A DNA stretch of 64,000 nt, from positions 1 to 64,000 of the forward strand of contig NZ_JAEUWU010000005.1 of NCBI RefSeq assembly GCF_019754945.1, written 5' to 3'. This stretch comes from Corynebacterium pseudokroppenstedtii. GTDB taxonomy: Bacteria > Actinomycetota > Actinomycetes > Mycobacteriales > Mycobacteriaceae. The stretch's first letter is position 1, and the number at the start of each line of letters is the position of its first letter. This document shows, piece after piece, positions 17,174 through 26,873 of this stretch. Below the pieces are notes generated by a model. That model saw nothing but the letters and a program-made list of their open reading frames with translations. It ran no database searches and was not told the DNA's origin. A program made the position numbers and the translations under genes.

Positions 17174-17229
17174 ACCTTCGGGCCATCACTCTGACCAATC
17201 ACGAAAGACATAAGGAAGAGAACAGCACT

Positions 17230-17523
17230 ATGAGCACCGATATGATCCACTACAGCTTCGGCGACATCGCAGCAGCCAGCGGAGACATCACCCAAACATC
17301 TGTACGTATCAACGGCTTACTCGATGAGCTCAAAAGCCAACTAGCTCCCATGGTCAGCACCTGGACCGGTGAATCTGCCTCCGCATATCAGTCAGCCCAG
17401 CAACAATGGGACACCGCTGCAGCCGACCTCAACCAAGTCCTCGCCACCATCGCAAGGGCGGTGGCAGGCAGCAATGATTCCATGAGCGATATCAACCGCT
17501 CGGCTGCAGCATCCTGGAGTTAG
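17230..17523 (+). CDS. WXG100 family protein, partner of the preceding Esx protein
   Basis: The 97-residue helical protein has the WXG turn as STWTGESASAYQSAQQQW, near residues 42-60. It is 56 bp downstream of its partner with its own ribosome-binding site (AAGGAAGAG). WXG100 pairs form antiparallel four-helix bundles and are exported together by EccC. A clear YxxxD/E tail is not present after the second helix, as expected when only one partner carries the signal. The ESX gene block ends here. Confidence 0.85.
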   Translation: MSTDMIHYSFGDIAAASGDITQTSVRINGLLDELKSQLAPMVSTWTGESASAYQSAQQQWDTAAADLNQVLATIARAVAGSNDSMSDINRSAAASWS

Positions 17524-17591
17524 CGTAAAACCGTTAGCCTAAATCTCAAGGACACACAGGTGGGTTGACGAGGGCAGGGTGGAAGCCGACA

Positions 17592-18689
17592 ATGGAGAAA
17601 TTCACCAATTCATGCAGTGATTATTCATCCGCACAGTTGAACTGCACGAAAACGGTACATAAAATTCAAGGAATGAATTTTCTGCGTTCAGTGCGGTCCA
17701 GCTTCCCGCGCACAGCGACCCACCGTCGGTCAACGGCACCGGGACAATCAGCCGCGGGCACTCAACTGCCCTACACACTGGCCCGCACTGTCGCCACACT
17801 GGGAACGTGTGCAACCCTCGTCGGCGTCAGTGTTGCCGGATGTACCTACAACTCCGAAGGAGCAGGAACATCCGACGACCCGACCGAAACGATCTCAGTT
17901 CCTAAGGACGACGCCATCGCCAACTCCGTGCCCGCAGCACTGAAGCAAAAGGGTACTTTCACCGTGGGAACGTCGGCGGACTTCGCCCCACTCGAATTCA
18001 TCGGAAACGATGGGAAAACCATCGAAGGCGCCGAAATCGACATGGCCAAAGCCGTCGGAGACCTCTTCGGGCTCACCACGCAATTCACCAACGCAAGCTT
18101 CGACAGCCTCGTGGCATCCGTCGGCACCAAATACGACGCGGGATTCTCATCGTTCGATGTGAAACCCGAACGCCTCGAGCACACCAACATGGTCACCCTG
18201 TACACATCCGGGACGAAGTACTCCGTCCTCAAAGACAACCCTCGGGACATCGACCCCAGCGACATTTGTGGTGACTCCGTCGCCGTCCTCACCGGGTCCG
18301 TCTATGAAGAAATGGCCAACGACAAGAACGACCAGTGCAAGCACAACGGCAAAAAGGGAGTAACGATCCAGTCGTACAAAAACTCCGCAGATGTTGCCAC
18401 CGCCGTCGCCGGAGGGAAAGCTGACCTCTGGTTCTCCGACTCGCCCGTCGTCGATTATGCAGAGAAGCAATCCAAAGGGCGCGTCCAGCCGATCGGGAAG
18501 GTCGTCGACTCCACTCCTAAAGCCGCCATCGTCGCCAAGAATGACACCCAACTTGCCGACGCCATCCATGCCGCCATCCAAAAGCTCATCGACGACGGGA
18601 CGATGAAGAAAATCCTGGCCAAATGGGGAACCGAAGATTCCTTCATTTCCGAATCTCAACTCAACCCCAAGCCAGATGATGACGCATAA
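17592..18689 (+). CDS. Amino-acid-binding lipoprotein of ABC type (paralogue 1)
   Basis: This is a solute-binding protein of the family 3 (amino acid) type. The lipobox VSVAGC lies about 70 residues in, and the binding-protein core follows: GTFTVGTSADFAPLEF, EGAEIDMAKAVGDLFG, FDSLVASVGTKYDAG and a C-terminal KILAKWG. It would capture a polar amino acid outside the membrane. The start is uncertain: ATG 17592 has GGAAG six nt before it, TTG 17565 is possible, and ATG 17673 would shorten the long n-region. No permease or ATPase genes are adjacent. A tandem paralogue overlaps its end by 14 bp. Confidence 0.82.
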   Translation: MEKFTNSCSDYSSAQLNCTKTVHKIQGMNFLRSVRSSFPRTATHRRSTAPGQSAAGTQLPYTLARTVATLGTCATLVGVSVAGCTYNSEGAGTSDDPTETISVPKDDAIANSVPAALKQKGTFTVGTSADFAPLEFIGNDGKTIEGAEIDMAKAVGDLFGLTTQFTNASFDSLVASVGTKYDAGFSSFDVKPERLEHTNMVTLYTSGTKYSVLKDNPRDIDPSDICGDSVAVLTGSVYEEMANDKNDQCKHNGKKGVTIQSYKNSADVATAVAGGKADLWFSDSPVVDYAEKQSKGRVQPIGKVVDSTPKAAIVAKNDTQLADAIHAAIQKLIDDGTMKKILAKWGTEDSFISESQLNPKPDDDA

Positions 18690-19647
18690 ACCCCAGCGCG
18701 ATAGTCACCACGCCAGCCAGCGCACGACTACGAGCCGCTACGCCAGCCACCGCGCCACCATAGCTGCAGTACTGGTGTTTGCTGTCGTGGGAGTGCTATC
18801 CGGCTGCACATATAAATCCGAAGAAAGCCCAACCGGAAATAACGCAATAGCGTCCACAATCGATGCCCTCAGCACCAACGATGACATCGCAAAGACAGTG
18901 CCAGAGGCGGTCAAGTCCCGCGGAACGCTCATCGTCGGGACCTCGGCCGACTACGCGCCCGCCGAATTCGTCGGCTCCGATGGCAAAACCCTCGAAGGAT
19001 TCGAAATAGACCTCACGCGGGCACTCGCGCGCGTGATGGGTCTCCAAGCAGACATTCGCAACTCAACATTCGACAGCATCATTCCGTCCGTCGGCACGAA
19101 ATTCGATGCCGGAATCTCCGCATTCACCATCAATAAAGAGCGAATGAAACAAGTCAACATGGTCAGCTTGTATGACTCCGGGCGAGCATTCGGCGTTGCC
19201 AAAGGAAACCCCAAAAACGTAGACCCGGAGCACCTATGCGGGCACTCCGTAGCTGTGCAAACAGGGTCCTTGCACGAAGAAGTCGTCACCGAAGAAGCGT
19301 CCCACTGCGGAAGCGGCGAAAAGCTGACCATCCAAAGCTACAAAAACCAAACAGACGCGTCCACGGCAGTCGTAGGAAGAAAAGCCGACGTCATGGTGGC
19401 AGACTCGCCGATAGTCTCCTACGCCGTCAACCAATCCCAAGGGCGCCTCGACACCGTCGGCACCATTGTGAACCGGGCACCGAAGGCAGCGATTGTTGCG
19501 CAAAACAATCGACCCCTGGCAGAAGCCATTCGAGCCGCCACACAAGAGCTCATTGATAATGGCACCATGAAAACGATCATGGACGCGTGGGCCAACAAAG
19601 GATCCGACATCCCCGAAGCCCAAATAAACCCGCCCGTGTCCTCCTGA
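18676..19647 (+). CDS. Amino-acid-binding lipoprotein of ABC type (paralogue 2)
   Basis: The 323-residue protein is clearly homologous to the preceding one (both contain GTSADxAPxEF, FDSxxxSVGTKxDAG, the IQSYKNxxDxxTAVxGxKAD stretch and PKAAIVA). The lipobox VLSGC follows a hydrophobic segment at residues 29-43. The ATG lies inside the end of the first gene, so translation is coupled. The pair arose by tandem duplication and then diverged in the ligand-contact regions, for example around residues 180-220 with different cysteine positions. Two ligands or two affinities for one transporter are possible. Confidence 0.85.
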   Translation: MMTHKPQRDSHHASQRTTTSRYASHRATIAAVLVFAVVGVLSGCTYKSEESPTGNNAIASTIDALSTNDDIAKTVPEAVKSRGTLIVGTSADYAPAEFVGSDGKTLEGFEIDLTRALARVMGLQADIRNSTFDSIIPSVGTKFDAGISAFTINKERMKQVNMVSLYDSGRAFGVAKGNPKNVDPEHLCGHSVAVQTGSLHEEVVTEEASHCGSGEKLTIQSYKNQTDASTAVVGRKADVMVADSPIVSYAVNQSQGRLDTVGTIVNRAPKAAIVAQNNRPLAEAIRAATQELIDNGTMKTIMDAWANKGSDIPEAQINPPVSS

Positions 19648-19685
19648 CACTTCTGACGACAGACCGACCGACCCAGAGGAGCCCA

Positions 19686-20969
19686 TTGCTACCGCTCAAC
19701 CGCGAATTCTCCCACGTCGCCCGCTCCATGACCCGAGACCTCCTGGGATACATCAGCCACGACGACTTCATCAGCTTCGCCGGCGGAGCCCCGGACCCCA
19801 CACTCCTGGACACATCGGGCATTTCGGAATGCGTCCGGACAGTGCTAGACGACAGCGGGCCCGACGTCTTCCAATACTCTGTCACAGAAGGCGAACCCGA
19901 ACTCCGGCAAGCAATGGCGCGGGAAATGCAACGTCGGCACCTGCCCGCCCGCGCGGACAACATCCTCATCGCCACCGGCAGCCAAGAAATACTGTTTTTA
20001 CTCGCCCGAGTCATCATCAACCCAGGGGACACCGTCCTGGTTGAAGCGCCCACCTATCCTGCGGCGATTCAAGCATTCACTATGGCCGGAGCGCGTGTCG
20101 TCCCCGTACCCTGCGACGATAACGGCATCATCCCCTCCGAACTCGAGCGTGCGCTACGGGAATACGACCCCGTCATCACCTACCTCATCCCGGTCTTCCA
20201 AAATCCCACCGGCCGCTCAATGAGTGAGCGCCGGAAAGAAGAAGCGCGGCGTGTTCTCGCAGGTCACCGCAGTTTATTGGTCGAAGACGACGCGTATTCT
20301 CCCTTAGCCTTCGACGGGCATGCGTGCGAACCGCTCTGTCACACCTACGAGTCCGAATCCGGCGCGGTCTACTTGGCCAGCTTGTCGAAATTCCTCTCGC
20401 CAGCGTTCCGCATCGGAGCCGCCTTGATACCAGATTGGCTACTCCAACCAATGGTGGTTGCCAAACAAGTTTCGACGCTGCACGGGTCCGTGATTGACCA
20501 GCGCGCTGCCGCACTGTGGCTCGACAGAGTAGAACCGGATGGCGTCTCCTCCCGTGACCGCGCCCTGAAAACGATGCGGGCAACCTACCAAGCCCGATGT
20601 AATGCCCTGCGCACACAATTACTCGACATTGTTCCTGACGGAACGCACATCACCGACCCCGATGGCGGCATGTTTGTGTGGATAGATTTCCCGGAGGAAT
20701 TACGGCCACAGGTGAATACGTTGTCACTCATCGATGACGCAATAGAACGCGAGATCGCATTCGTCCCGGGCACGGAATTCTTCCCACACGACTCTCAACC
20801 GACTTCCGTCTACCGGAACGTCGAAAGAAAAGACAGCACGACGATCGACGCGGACACGAAGCTGGAAGGCCAGCTCTCCATACGGTTTTCCTTCGCGGGA
20901 AATAGCATTCCGCTGATGAAGACGGGGATGGAGCGGTTCGCCACAGTTCTGCAGAGCGCTCTGCGTTAG
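19686..20969 (+). CDS. PLP-dependent aminotransferase (class I/II)
   Basis: This fold-type I aminotransferase, 427 residues long, resembles 2-aminoadipate/aromatic or MocR-type catalytic domains. The PLP lysine is in ASLSKFLSPAFRIG, the substrate/PLP segment reads PVFQNPTGRSMSERR, and VEDDAYSPL supplies the conserved aspartate. The start is TTG 19686 with AGAGGAG about 5 nt before it. It follows the two binding lipoproteins by 38 bp and probably shares their transcript, which suggests uptake and transamination of the same amino acid; that link is inference. A stretch near residues 365-390 looks like a species-specific insertion. Confidence 0.8.
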   Translation: MLPLNREFSHVARSMTRDLLGYISHDDFISFAGGAPDPTLLDTSGISECVRTVLDDSGPDVFQYSVTEGEPELRQAMAREMQRRHLPARADNILIATGSQEILFLLARVIINPGDTVLVEAPTYPAAIQAFTMAGARVVPVPCDDNGIIPSELERALREYDPVITYLIPVFQNPTGRSMSERRKEEARRVLAGHRSLLVEDDAYSPLAFDGHACEPLCHTYESESGAVYLASLSKFLSPAFRIGAALIPDWLLQPMVVAKQVSTLHGSVIDQRAAALWLDRVEPDGVSSRDRALKTMRATYQARCNALRTQLLDIVPDGTHITDPDGGMFVWIDFPEELRPQVNTLSLIDDAIEREIAFVPGTEFFPHDSQPTSVYRNVERKDSTTIDADTKLEGQLSIRFSFAGNSIPLMKTGMERFATVLQSALR

Positions 20970-21309
20970 GGAAGAGAAAGGGGAGAGCGGACACCGCGCG
21001 AAGGGAGAGCGGACTCCTCACATAACGAGCATCGGCCAACCCACATAACGCCCGGCCACGGATAACGCCCGCTCACTTGAACTGCTCACACCTATTCCGG
21101 TACTCTCAACTATCTGTGTGTCGAGTTGTCGATGCAGCGTTGATTCAGTGATAGGAACTACGAGTTCCGCGCCTTTGATGCTGATACAACACCACATTGG
21201 CAATGTGACACGAGCCGCGGGTCTCCACCGGCCGCCGCGGCAGCAGACTGACGGTAGTTAGCCTGTTCAATTTTGTGGCTGGCAGTTCCAGACAGACTTT
21301 CAAGGAGTC
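20970..21309. other. Intergenic region upstream of rplM
   Basis: No gene is supported in these 340 bp. They include near-repeats of GGGAGAGCGGAC (two copies just after the aminotransferase stop), repeated CATAACG units, and the promoter and leader of the ribosomal operon. A GC-rich hairpin (CGGCCGCCG-rich, near 21225-21245) lies in the leader and may be the L13 autoregulatory structure, which I cannot confirm. Confidence 0.4.
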
Positions 21310-21756
21310 ATGTTGTCTACTTTCCACCCGAAGAGCGGTGACATTACCCGTAAGTGGTACGTCATCGACGCCGCCGACGTGGTGCTCGGCCGCCTCGCCG
21401 TTGAGGCTGCTGACCTGCTGCGCGGCAAGCGTAAGCCGATTTTTGCACCCAATGTTGACTGTGGTGACCACGTCATCATTATCAACGCCGACAAGGTTCG
21501 CGTTTCCGCAAACAAGCGCGAGCGTGAGTTCCGTTACCGTCACTCCGGATACCCGGGTGGTCTGACCACCATGACCCTGGGTCGTTCGCTCGAGGTGCAC
21601 CCGGAACGCGTCATCGAAGAAGCTATCGCCGGTATGATGCCGCACAACAAGCTTTCCCGCGCATCTATCAAGAAGCTTCACGTGTACGCAGGTAGCGAGC
21701 ACCGTCACGCTGCCCAGAAGCCCGAGAACTACGAGATCAAGCAGGTGGCACAGTAG
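21310..21756 (+). CDS. rplM: 50S ribosomal protein L13
   Basis: L13 is an early-assembling large-subunit protein. The sequence has the family signature ([26 protein letters not shown]) and ends with the basic [19 protein letters not shown] region. Its length of 148 residues is normal. The AAGGAG at 21302-21307 is only 2 nt from ATG 21310 but 5 nt from TTG 21313, so translation may begin at the TTG and give the common MSTFHPKSG terminus. The stop overlaps the rpsI start by one base. Confidence 0.97.
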   Translation: MLSTFHPKSGDITRKWYVIDAADVVLGRLAVEAADLLRGKRKPIFAPNVDCGDHVIIINADKVRVSANKREREFRYRHSGYPGGLTTMTLGRSLEVHPERVIEEAIAGMMPHNKLSRASIKKLHVYAGSEHRHAAQKPENYEIKQVAQ

Positions 21757-22295
21757 TGAGCGAGAACACCGAAAACCAGATTCAGGACGAGGCTAACGAG
21801 GCCGACTTCATCGCCGCTCAGGCAGCGAGCGAAGAGTTCGTTTCCACCATCGGCGATTCCGTCGCCACTGAGGTCGAAGAAGAAGCTGTTGCTGAACCCG
21901 AGCAGCGTGACTTCCCGATCCAGACCGTGGGTCGTCGTAAGCGCGCCGTTGTTCGCGTCGTGATGACCGCTGGCTCCGGCGAGTTCACCTGTAACGGCCG
22001 CGCCCTGGAAGATTACTTCCCGAACAAGCTGCACCAGCAGCTCATCAAGGCTCCTCTCACCCTCATTGAGCGTGAGGGCCAGTTCGACATCAAGGCGAAC
22101 CTCAAGGGCGGTGGCCCCTCAGGTCAGGCCGGCGCTTTCCGCCTGGCGATCGCCCGTGCGCTGAACGCCTACAACCCGGCTGACCGCAGCGCCCTCAAGA
22201 AGGCCGGATTCCTCACCCGCGATGCTCGCGAGGTTGAGCGCAAGAAGGCTGGTCTGCACAAAGCTCGTCGCGCCCCGCAGTACTCGAAGCGTTAA
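21756..22295 (+). CDS. rpsI: 30S ribosomal protein S9
   Basis: S9 contacts P-site tRNA through its C-terminal tail. The conserved core starts at [20 protein letters not shown] and ends with the diagnostic RRAPQYSKR, the final KR being universal. An acidic N-terminal extension of about 50 residues is typical of corynebacterial and mycobacterial S9. The GTG start overlaps the rplM stop. A strong terminator follows. Confidence 0.97.
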   Translation: MSENTENQIQDEANEADFIAAQAASEEFVSTIGDSVATEVEEEAVAEPEQRDFPIQTVGRRKRAVVRVVMTAGSGEFTCNGRALEDYFPNKLHQQLIKAPLTLIEREGQFDIKANLKGGGPSGQAGAFRLAIARALNAYNPADRSALKKAGFLTRDAREVERKKAGLHKARRAPQYSKR

Positions 22296-22339
22296 ATATC
22301 GCTTTTACCCGGTTTGTTCCGGGCTGCGTTGTACGCGCA

Positions 22340-22386
22340 AACCCCTTGTCCTGCCACACAATTCGGCAGAGCAAGGGGTTTTCCTA
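22340..22386 (+). terminator. Rho-independent terminator after rplM-rpsI
   Basis: AACCCCTTG (22340-22348) pairs with CAAGGGGTT (22372-22380), with further CTGCC/GGCAG pairing inside, and is followed by TTTCCT. It ends the ribosomal operon and may also serve the convergent acyltransferase gene. Confidence 0.85.
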
Positions 22387-22505
22387 TATCTATATCGACG
22401 ACGACGTATGAACCCAACGGTGTATGCGCCTAACGGAGTGAATAGGCCGCTTGGCTTCTAGGGAACAGCGCCGGCGACAGTGTGAAGCCAGCGCCTTCAC
22501 ACCGC

Positions 22506-24629
22506 TTAGTCGCCGCTACCGACCGTGCACTGGCTGGCGGGCTTCTTCCCCTTCGGGAACGCCTGTGTCAGCGCGTCGGCAAAACGTCGACCCTTTTCCT
22601 TGGCGCCCACAGTATTCGGATGGATCCCGTCGTCAATGAACCAGTCATCTTGAACCTCACCGGCCCAATCGTAAAGACGCAGGTTGGGGTACTCCCTGCA
22701 CATCTTCCGCAGCGCCTCGTCGTAATGCTGCATACCCGAGTTAGCGTAGGCGGACTGGGCAGCATTCACGGTCTTCACCGTCGGCCACAGCACGTGCTTC
22801 TCGTCCTTGACAATATCCATAATCGTGCGGATACGGTCCTCTGCCGACGTCTGATTGCCGGCGGTGACATTAGCGGCGTCGTTCGTTCCAATTGCCATCA
22901 CCCAGCACGCGTCTTTGTAGTGGTGGCTCTCCATGTTGGTGACGACCTCCGTGGCGTTGGGATCATCTTTGTACCGCTCAATAACGGCCCGCGCGCCCTT
23001 GATGTCCAGGTATACGTCCTTCGCGCCCACGCGCTTGTATTGCGCGCCCACACGGTCCGCCGGATCCGGCAGGTAGTCGGGCGAATTAAGCGCAATAGAC
23101 GTGGAATCGCCAATATGGATCACCGTTGAGCAGTCAATTCCGGCGGTCCCATTTCGCCCTTGAGCAGTGTCTTTACCGTTTTTATCGCTGGCCGACGCTG
23201 CGTCGGGGTTGTCGGCACCATTCCCCTGCTCGTTACCGTTAGCTCCACCGACTTTGACCGCCCCATCGGTTCCGCTGCCGCCGATCGCGGCCATCGGATC
23301 GTTGGACGACGAGCCATTCGACCCGTCGGCAAGAGCTTTAGGCAACCCTGCGGCGAGAATCGCGAGAAGGATGACAGAGGCAACCCCGGTGAGGACCGGC
23401 GGCGTCCCCCGTCGGCGAGAGACTGCTGGGCTCGCTGCGGTTGCGGAGGCGTTTTCCGACGCGTGGCCTGACCACCACTTACGGGCCAGCGCAACAACTC
23501 CATGCCGGCGGATCGGATCCTCGATCAAGGTCCAGGACAGAGCAGCCAGAATGACAGATATCGCGGACAGCACAGGACCAGCAATAATCAAGTGATTCTC
23601 GACGAACCCATCGGGCGCGAACGCAATAACAGGCATGTGCCAGAGGTAAATGCCGTAGGAGCGTTCGCCCAACCAGCGCAGAGGCGGAAGACCAACGATG
23701 CGGGTCATCCACGAGTGCTCGTCGGCAAGGGGCAGCAGAGCCGCAGCGGTGGCCAGGGCGAGAACGGCGAATCCTCCCTGGTAGAGCCACATGGCGTTAT
23801 CGTCGGTACGAACCATCATGAAAATAACGACGGCCAAACCAGCCAGCCCGACGAGGTCAAGAAGATGGCGGGCGACAGCGTTGGCACGCCAGGACCGTGA
23901 AGCTTGTGCGCCACTGTCGGATCCCGAAGCATTGGAGGCGGCGACGCCGGGCTTCCACACGAAAGCCAGAGACGCACCGATGAGCAGCCCTAATGCGCGA
24001 GTATCCGTTCCTTCGTAAACGCGAGTGTGATCGACGCCGGGCTCAACCAGGTATGCCATCCACGCGCCCGATATGGCAGCCAAAACCAAGCACGTGACCG
24101 CGGCGAAACCGTGCGAATGCTTACGACGCTGCCACAGGAAAGTAATTGCGGTGAACACAAAAGGCCACACAAGATAGAACTGCTCTTCCACCGCCAGCGA
24201 CCACATGTGGCTAAGCGGTTGAGGCCCACCAAACATGTCGAAGTACGAATCACCTGCGACGATTTCGTACCAGTTGTTGTAATAGAACAGCGCAGAGAGA
24301 GCTTCCCAACCACGCTTCGCTAAATTCCCGTGGTCGAGGAACGCGGTGAGCATCATCACCGTAATCAATACGGTAATAACCGCTGGTAACAGCCGGCGGA
24401 AGCGTCGAAGCCAAAATTGGCCAAACTTGATACGACCATCACGGTCCCATTGCCTGACCAGGATCGACGTGATCAAATACCCCGACAGGGTGAAAAAGAC
24501 GCCGACACCGAGTAGCCCTCCGTCGGAATAAGGAACCGACAGGTGGTAGAGCAGAACAGCGATGACAGCGATGGCGCGGAGGCCGTCTAATCCAGGGAGA
24601 TAGGTGGATTTTCCTACGGGGCGTGGCAT
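22506..24629 (-). CDS. Membrane acyltransferase (family 3) with C-terminal SGNH domain
   Basis: The 707-residue protein resembles OafA-type O-acyltransferases. The N-terminal half has about 10-11 transmembrane helices and the family's starting motif YLPGLDGLRAIAVIAVLLYH. The catalytic-type His and the SLAVEEQFYLVWP signature are near residues 130-160. After a last helix and a Ser/Gly-rich linker comes an outer SGNH hydrolase domain with the nucleophile block IHIGDSTS, the GTND block and DGIHPN carrying the catalytic Asp-His. In corynebacteria such enzymes acetylate envelope glycans or trehalose mycolates (TmaT); which substrate applies here is unknown. It is transcribed away from glmM. Confidence 0.85.
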   Translation of the reverse strand: MPRPVGKSTYLPGLDGLRAIAVIAVLLYHLSVPYSDGGLLGVGVFFTLSGYLITSILVRQWDRDGRIKFGQFWLRRFRRLLPAVITVLITVMMLTAFLDHGNLAKRGWEALSALFYYNNWYEIVAGDSYFDMFGGPQPLSHMWSLAVEEQFYLVWPFVFTAITFLWQRRKHSHGFAAVTCLVLAAISGAWMAYLVEPGVDHTRVYEGTDTRALGLLIGASLAFVWKPGVAASNASGSDSGAQASRSWRANAVARHLLDLVGLAGLAVVIFMMVRTDDNAMWLYQGGFAVLALATAAALLPLADEHSWMTRIVGLPPLRWLGERSYGIYLWHMPVIAFAPDGFVENHLIIAGPVLSAISVILAALSWTLIEDPIRRHGVVALARKWWSGHASENASATAASPAVSRRRGTPPVLTGVASVILLAILAAGLPKALADGSNGSSSNDPMAAIGGSGTDGAVKVGGANGNEQGNGADNPDAASASDKNGKDTAQGRNGTAGIDCSTVIHIGDSTSIALNSPDYLPDPADRVGAQYKRVGAKDVYLDIKGARAVIERYKDDPNATEVVTNMESHHYKDACWVMAIGTNDAANVTAGNQTSAEDRIRTIMDIVKDEKHVLWPTVKTVNAAQSAYANSGMQHYDEALRKMCREYPNLRLYDWAGEVQDDWFIDDGIHPNTVGAKEKGRRFADALTQAFPKGKKPASQCTVGSGD

Positions 24630-25053
24630 ACAACTTCCCGGTACGTCGATAAGTGAACAACAGGAGCAAGGCGGATCCGCAACAGTACAGCGGCGCCGAT
24701 GACATAGCGTATATCGTGGTGCGCGATAACGGGGAACTAGCTACATATCTAGTCACGGATATCGGGTCACCGGCTACATATTGGTAGTGGATCGACATCA
24801 AATCGAAATGGGTGGGCGGCATATCGCCCACCAACAGGCCACTTATCCACAGTTTGCGGACGCACACGCAGTTATCCCCAGGCTGTTTCTGCACAGTGCG
24901 GTGTTATGGGACCTGTCCTATTAGACTGTTGGCTCAGTTATAAAGCATCCCGGGCGTAAGCGCTCCGACTCGGGCTGCCGGATTGCGGTAGCTAGGCTGG
25001 TTAAGCGCACACATCGAAACGCCAATGCTGGACAGTGGGAAAGGGTAGACCAG
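24630..25053. other. Divergent intergenic region with perfect hairpin
   Basis: These 424 bp separate the acyltransferase gene from glmM and hold both promoters. A perfect 8-bp stem GGTGGGCG/CGCCCACC (24811-24818 and 24825-24832) encloses GCATAT. GCTACATAT occurs twice (24739 and 24772 regions), suggesting regulator sites. No small gene with a convincing start is seen. Confidence 0.45.
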
Positions 25054-26397
25054 ATGGGACGACGTTACTTCGGCACTGATGGTGTTCGTGGTCTTGCAAA
25101 TAAGACGTTAACTGCGCCGTTAGCAATGAAGTTGGGGTCCGCTGCGGCAAAGGTGCTGACCGCCAACCGGAAGGGTGGCCGTCGGCCTGTCGCTGTTGTG
25201 GGGCGTGACCCGCGTGTGTCGGGGGAGATGTTGTCTGCCGCGTTGTCGGCGGGGATGGCAAGCCAGGGTGTCGACGTCCTCCGCGTGGGCGTCATTCCGA
25301 CCCCCGCTGTGGCATTCCTGACCGACGATTATGGCGCTGACATGGGCGTTGTTATTTCCGCAAGCCACAACCCCATGCCGGATAACGGGATCAAGTTCTT
25401 CGCGGCTGGTGGCCTCAAACTTGACGACGCGGTCGAGGCGGAGATCGAAGCCACCATGTTGGAGTTGTCCGAGACTGGCCCGACGGGTGCGGGAATTGGT
25501 CGTATTGTCGAGGAATCCCCCGACGCCTTGGAGCGCTATTTGTTCCATCTCGCCGGGGCTGTGCCGACGCCCTTGGATGGCATTCGGGTTGTGGTGGATT
25601 GCGCGAATGGTGCTGCGTCGACGGCTGCGCCCATGGCGTATCAGGCCGCCGGCGCCGATGTCGTCCCGATTTTTAACAAACCCAACGCGTTCAACATCAA
25701 TGAAAATTGCGGATCGACGCATATCGATGTTCTGCAACGCGCTGTGCTGGAACATCACGCTGACCTGGGGCTCGCGCACGACGGCGATGCAGACCGCTGC
25801 TTGGCCGTTGATTCCGAGGGCAATGTTGTCGACGGTGACCAGATCATGGCGATCCTCGCGATCGCGATGAAAGAGGGCGGCGAGTTGAAGAAGTCGACCC
25901 TCGTCGCAACGGTGATGTCGAACCTTGGCCTCAAGCTTGCGATGAAAGAGCAGGGTATTGAGGTCCGAACGACGAAGGTCGGCGACCGCTATGTGCTCGC
26001 GGACCTGAATGCTGGTGATTACAGCCTGGGTGGTGAGCAGTCTGGGCACATCGTCATTCCCGAGCATGGGACGACGGGCGACGGCACGCTTACTGGTCTA
26101 AGCGTGATGGCCCGGATGGCTCAAACGGGAAAGACCTTGTCCGAGTTGGCGTCGGTGATGAGGGTTCTCCCGCAGACGTTGATCAACGTGCCGGTCACCG
26201 ACAAAGCGGCCATTACCAATGACGAGGCTGTTCGGAAGGCGATCACTGAGGCCGAAGAGGAGCTGGGCGAATCGGGTCGCGTGCTCTTGCGTCCGTCCGG
26301 CACGGAGGAGCTCTTCCGTGTGATGGTGGAAGCCGGCGACGGTGCCACGGCGCGGAAAATCGCTGGTCGGTTGGCTGCCGTCGTCGCAAGTGTGTAA
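25054..26397 (+). CDS. glmM: Phosphoglucosamine mutase
   Basis: GlmM converts glucosamine-6-phosphate to glucosamine-1-phosphate on the way to UDP-GlcNAc for peptidoglycan. The 447-residue protein starts [11 protein letters not shown] and has the phosphoserine loop [16 protein letters not shown] (S104), the Mg-binding loop DGDADR, the sugar loop GGEQSGHI and the phosphate-binding [12 protein letters not shown]. Length and all four motifs are normal. The next step upstream, glmS, lies about 3.3 kb downstream, so both amino-sugar genes sit in the same neighbourhood. Confidence 0.97.
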   Translation: MGRRYFGTDGVRGLANKTLTAPLAMKLGSAAAKVLTANRKGGRRPVAVVGRDPRVSGEMLSAALSAGMASQGVDVLRVGVIPTPAVAFLTDDYGADMGVVISASHNPMPDNGIKFFAAGGLKLDDAVEAEIEATMLELSETGPTGAGIGRIVEESPDALERYLFHLAGAVPTPLDGIRVVVDCANGAASTAAPMAYQAAGADVVPIFNKPNAFNINENCGSTHIDVLQRAVLEHHADLGLAHDGDADRCLAVDSEGNVVDGDQIMAILAIAMKEGGELKKSTLVATVMSNLGLKLAMKEQGIEVRTTKVGDRYVLADLNAGDYSLGGEQSGHIVIPEHGTTGDGTLTGLSVMARMAQTGKTLSELASVMRVLPQTLINVPVTDKAAITNDEAVRKAITEAEEELGESGRVLLRPSGTEELFRVMVEAGDGATARKIAGRLAAVVASV

Positions 26398-26546
26398 CTA
26401 GTGGACACGCTGCGAACGTGTGATCTATAGCACTATGTGCGGATGATGTGAGGGGTGGGCGATGTCGCAGCAGTCTGGCATAATTTTGCGGTGGGGATCA
26501 TGGCATCAGCCATGAAATAATCGCTACGAATTTCAGGGGGGATGTA

Positions 26547-26873
26547 ATGGGGGAGCTTGTTGTCTCTGCACCAGAGGCGTCCGCGCGTTCGTCGTTGTAT
26601 GCGAGCGCGGGGCAGGATGTCGAATCAGTGATCGTTGGCTCGCCAGTGCCATTTATGCCCGTGCATACCGGTTTTTCGTGGGTGCAGGAGGGGCTGGCCA
26701 TCGCGGGTGAGCTGGACCAACTCCGGGAGTTGTCCCGTCGCGCGTGTGAGGTTGCCGCTGCCCAGGGGCTATCGGCGGACAGTGTTTTGTCCCAGATTGT
26801 CGGGGCCGATGATGCCAATACTGCTGCGTTTGCGAACCTGGAGCCCTCGGTGGAAGCGGTGGTGGTGCGATGA
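26547..26873 (+). CDS. Small helical protein, unknown function (possible ESX-associated)
   Basis: This protein of 108 residues has no recognised family. It is mostly helical with alanine-rich stretches (ELDQLRELSRRACEVAAAQGL) and ends DANTAAFANLEPSVEAVVVR. Size and composition recall EspC/WXG-like proteins, but no W-x-G turn is present. Its stop overlaps the next gene's start (ATGA), and the GGGGGG ribosome-binding site lies 7 nt upstream. With the next two genes it forms a coupled cluster between glmM and glmS. Confidence 0.65.
   Translation: MGELVVSAPEASARSSLYASAGQDVESVIVGSPVPFMPVHTGFSWVQEGLAIAGELDQLRELSRRACEVAAAQGLSADSVLSQIVGADDANTAAFANLEPSVEAVVVR

Noticed and set aside
22482..23129. A 215-codon plus-strand frame under the acyltransferase gene
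   Set aside because: Antisense to the SGNH domain with its conserved GDS and DGIHPN motifs; no ribosome-binding site.
25120..26067. A 315-codon minus-strand frame opposite glmM
   Set aside because: Shadow of glmM; no start signal and Arg/His-rich composition.
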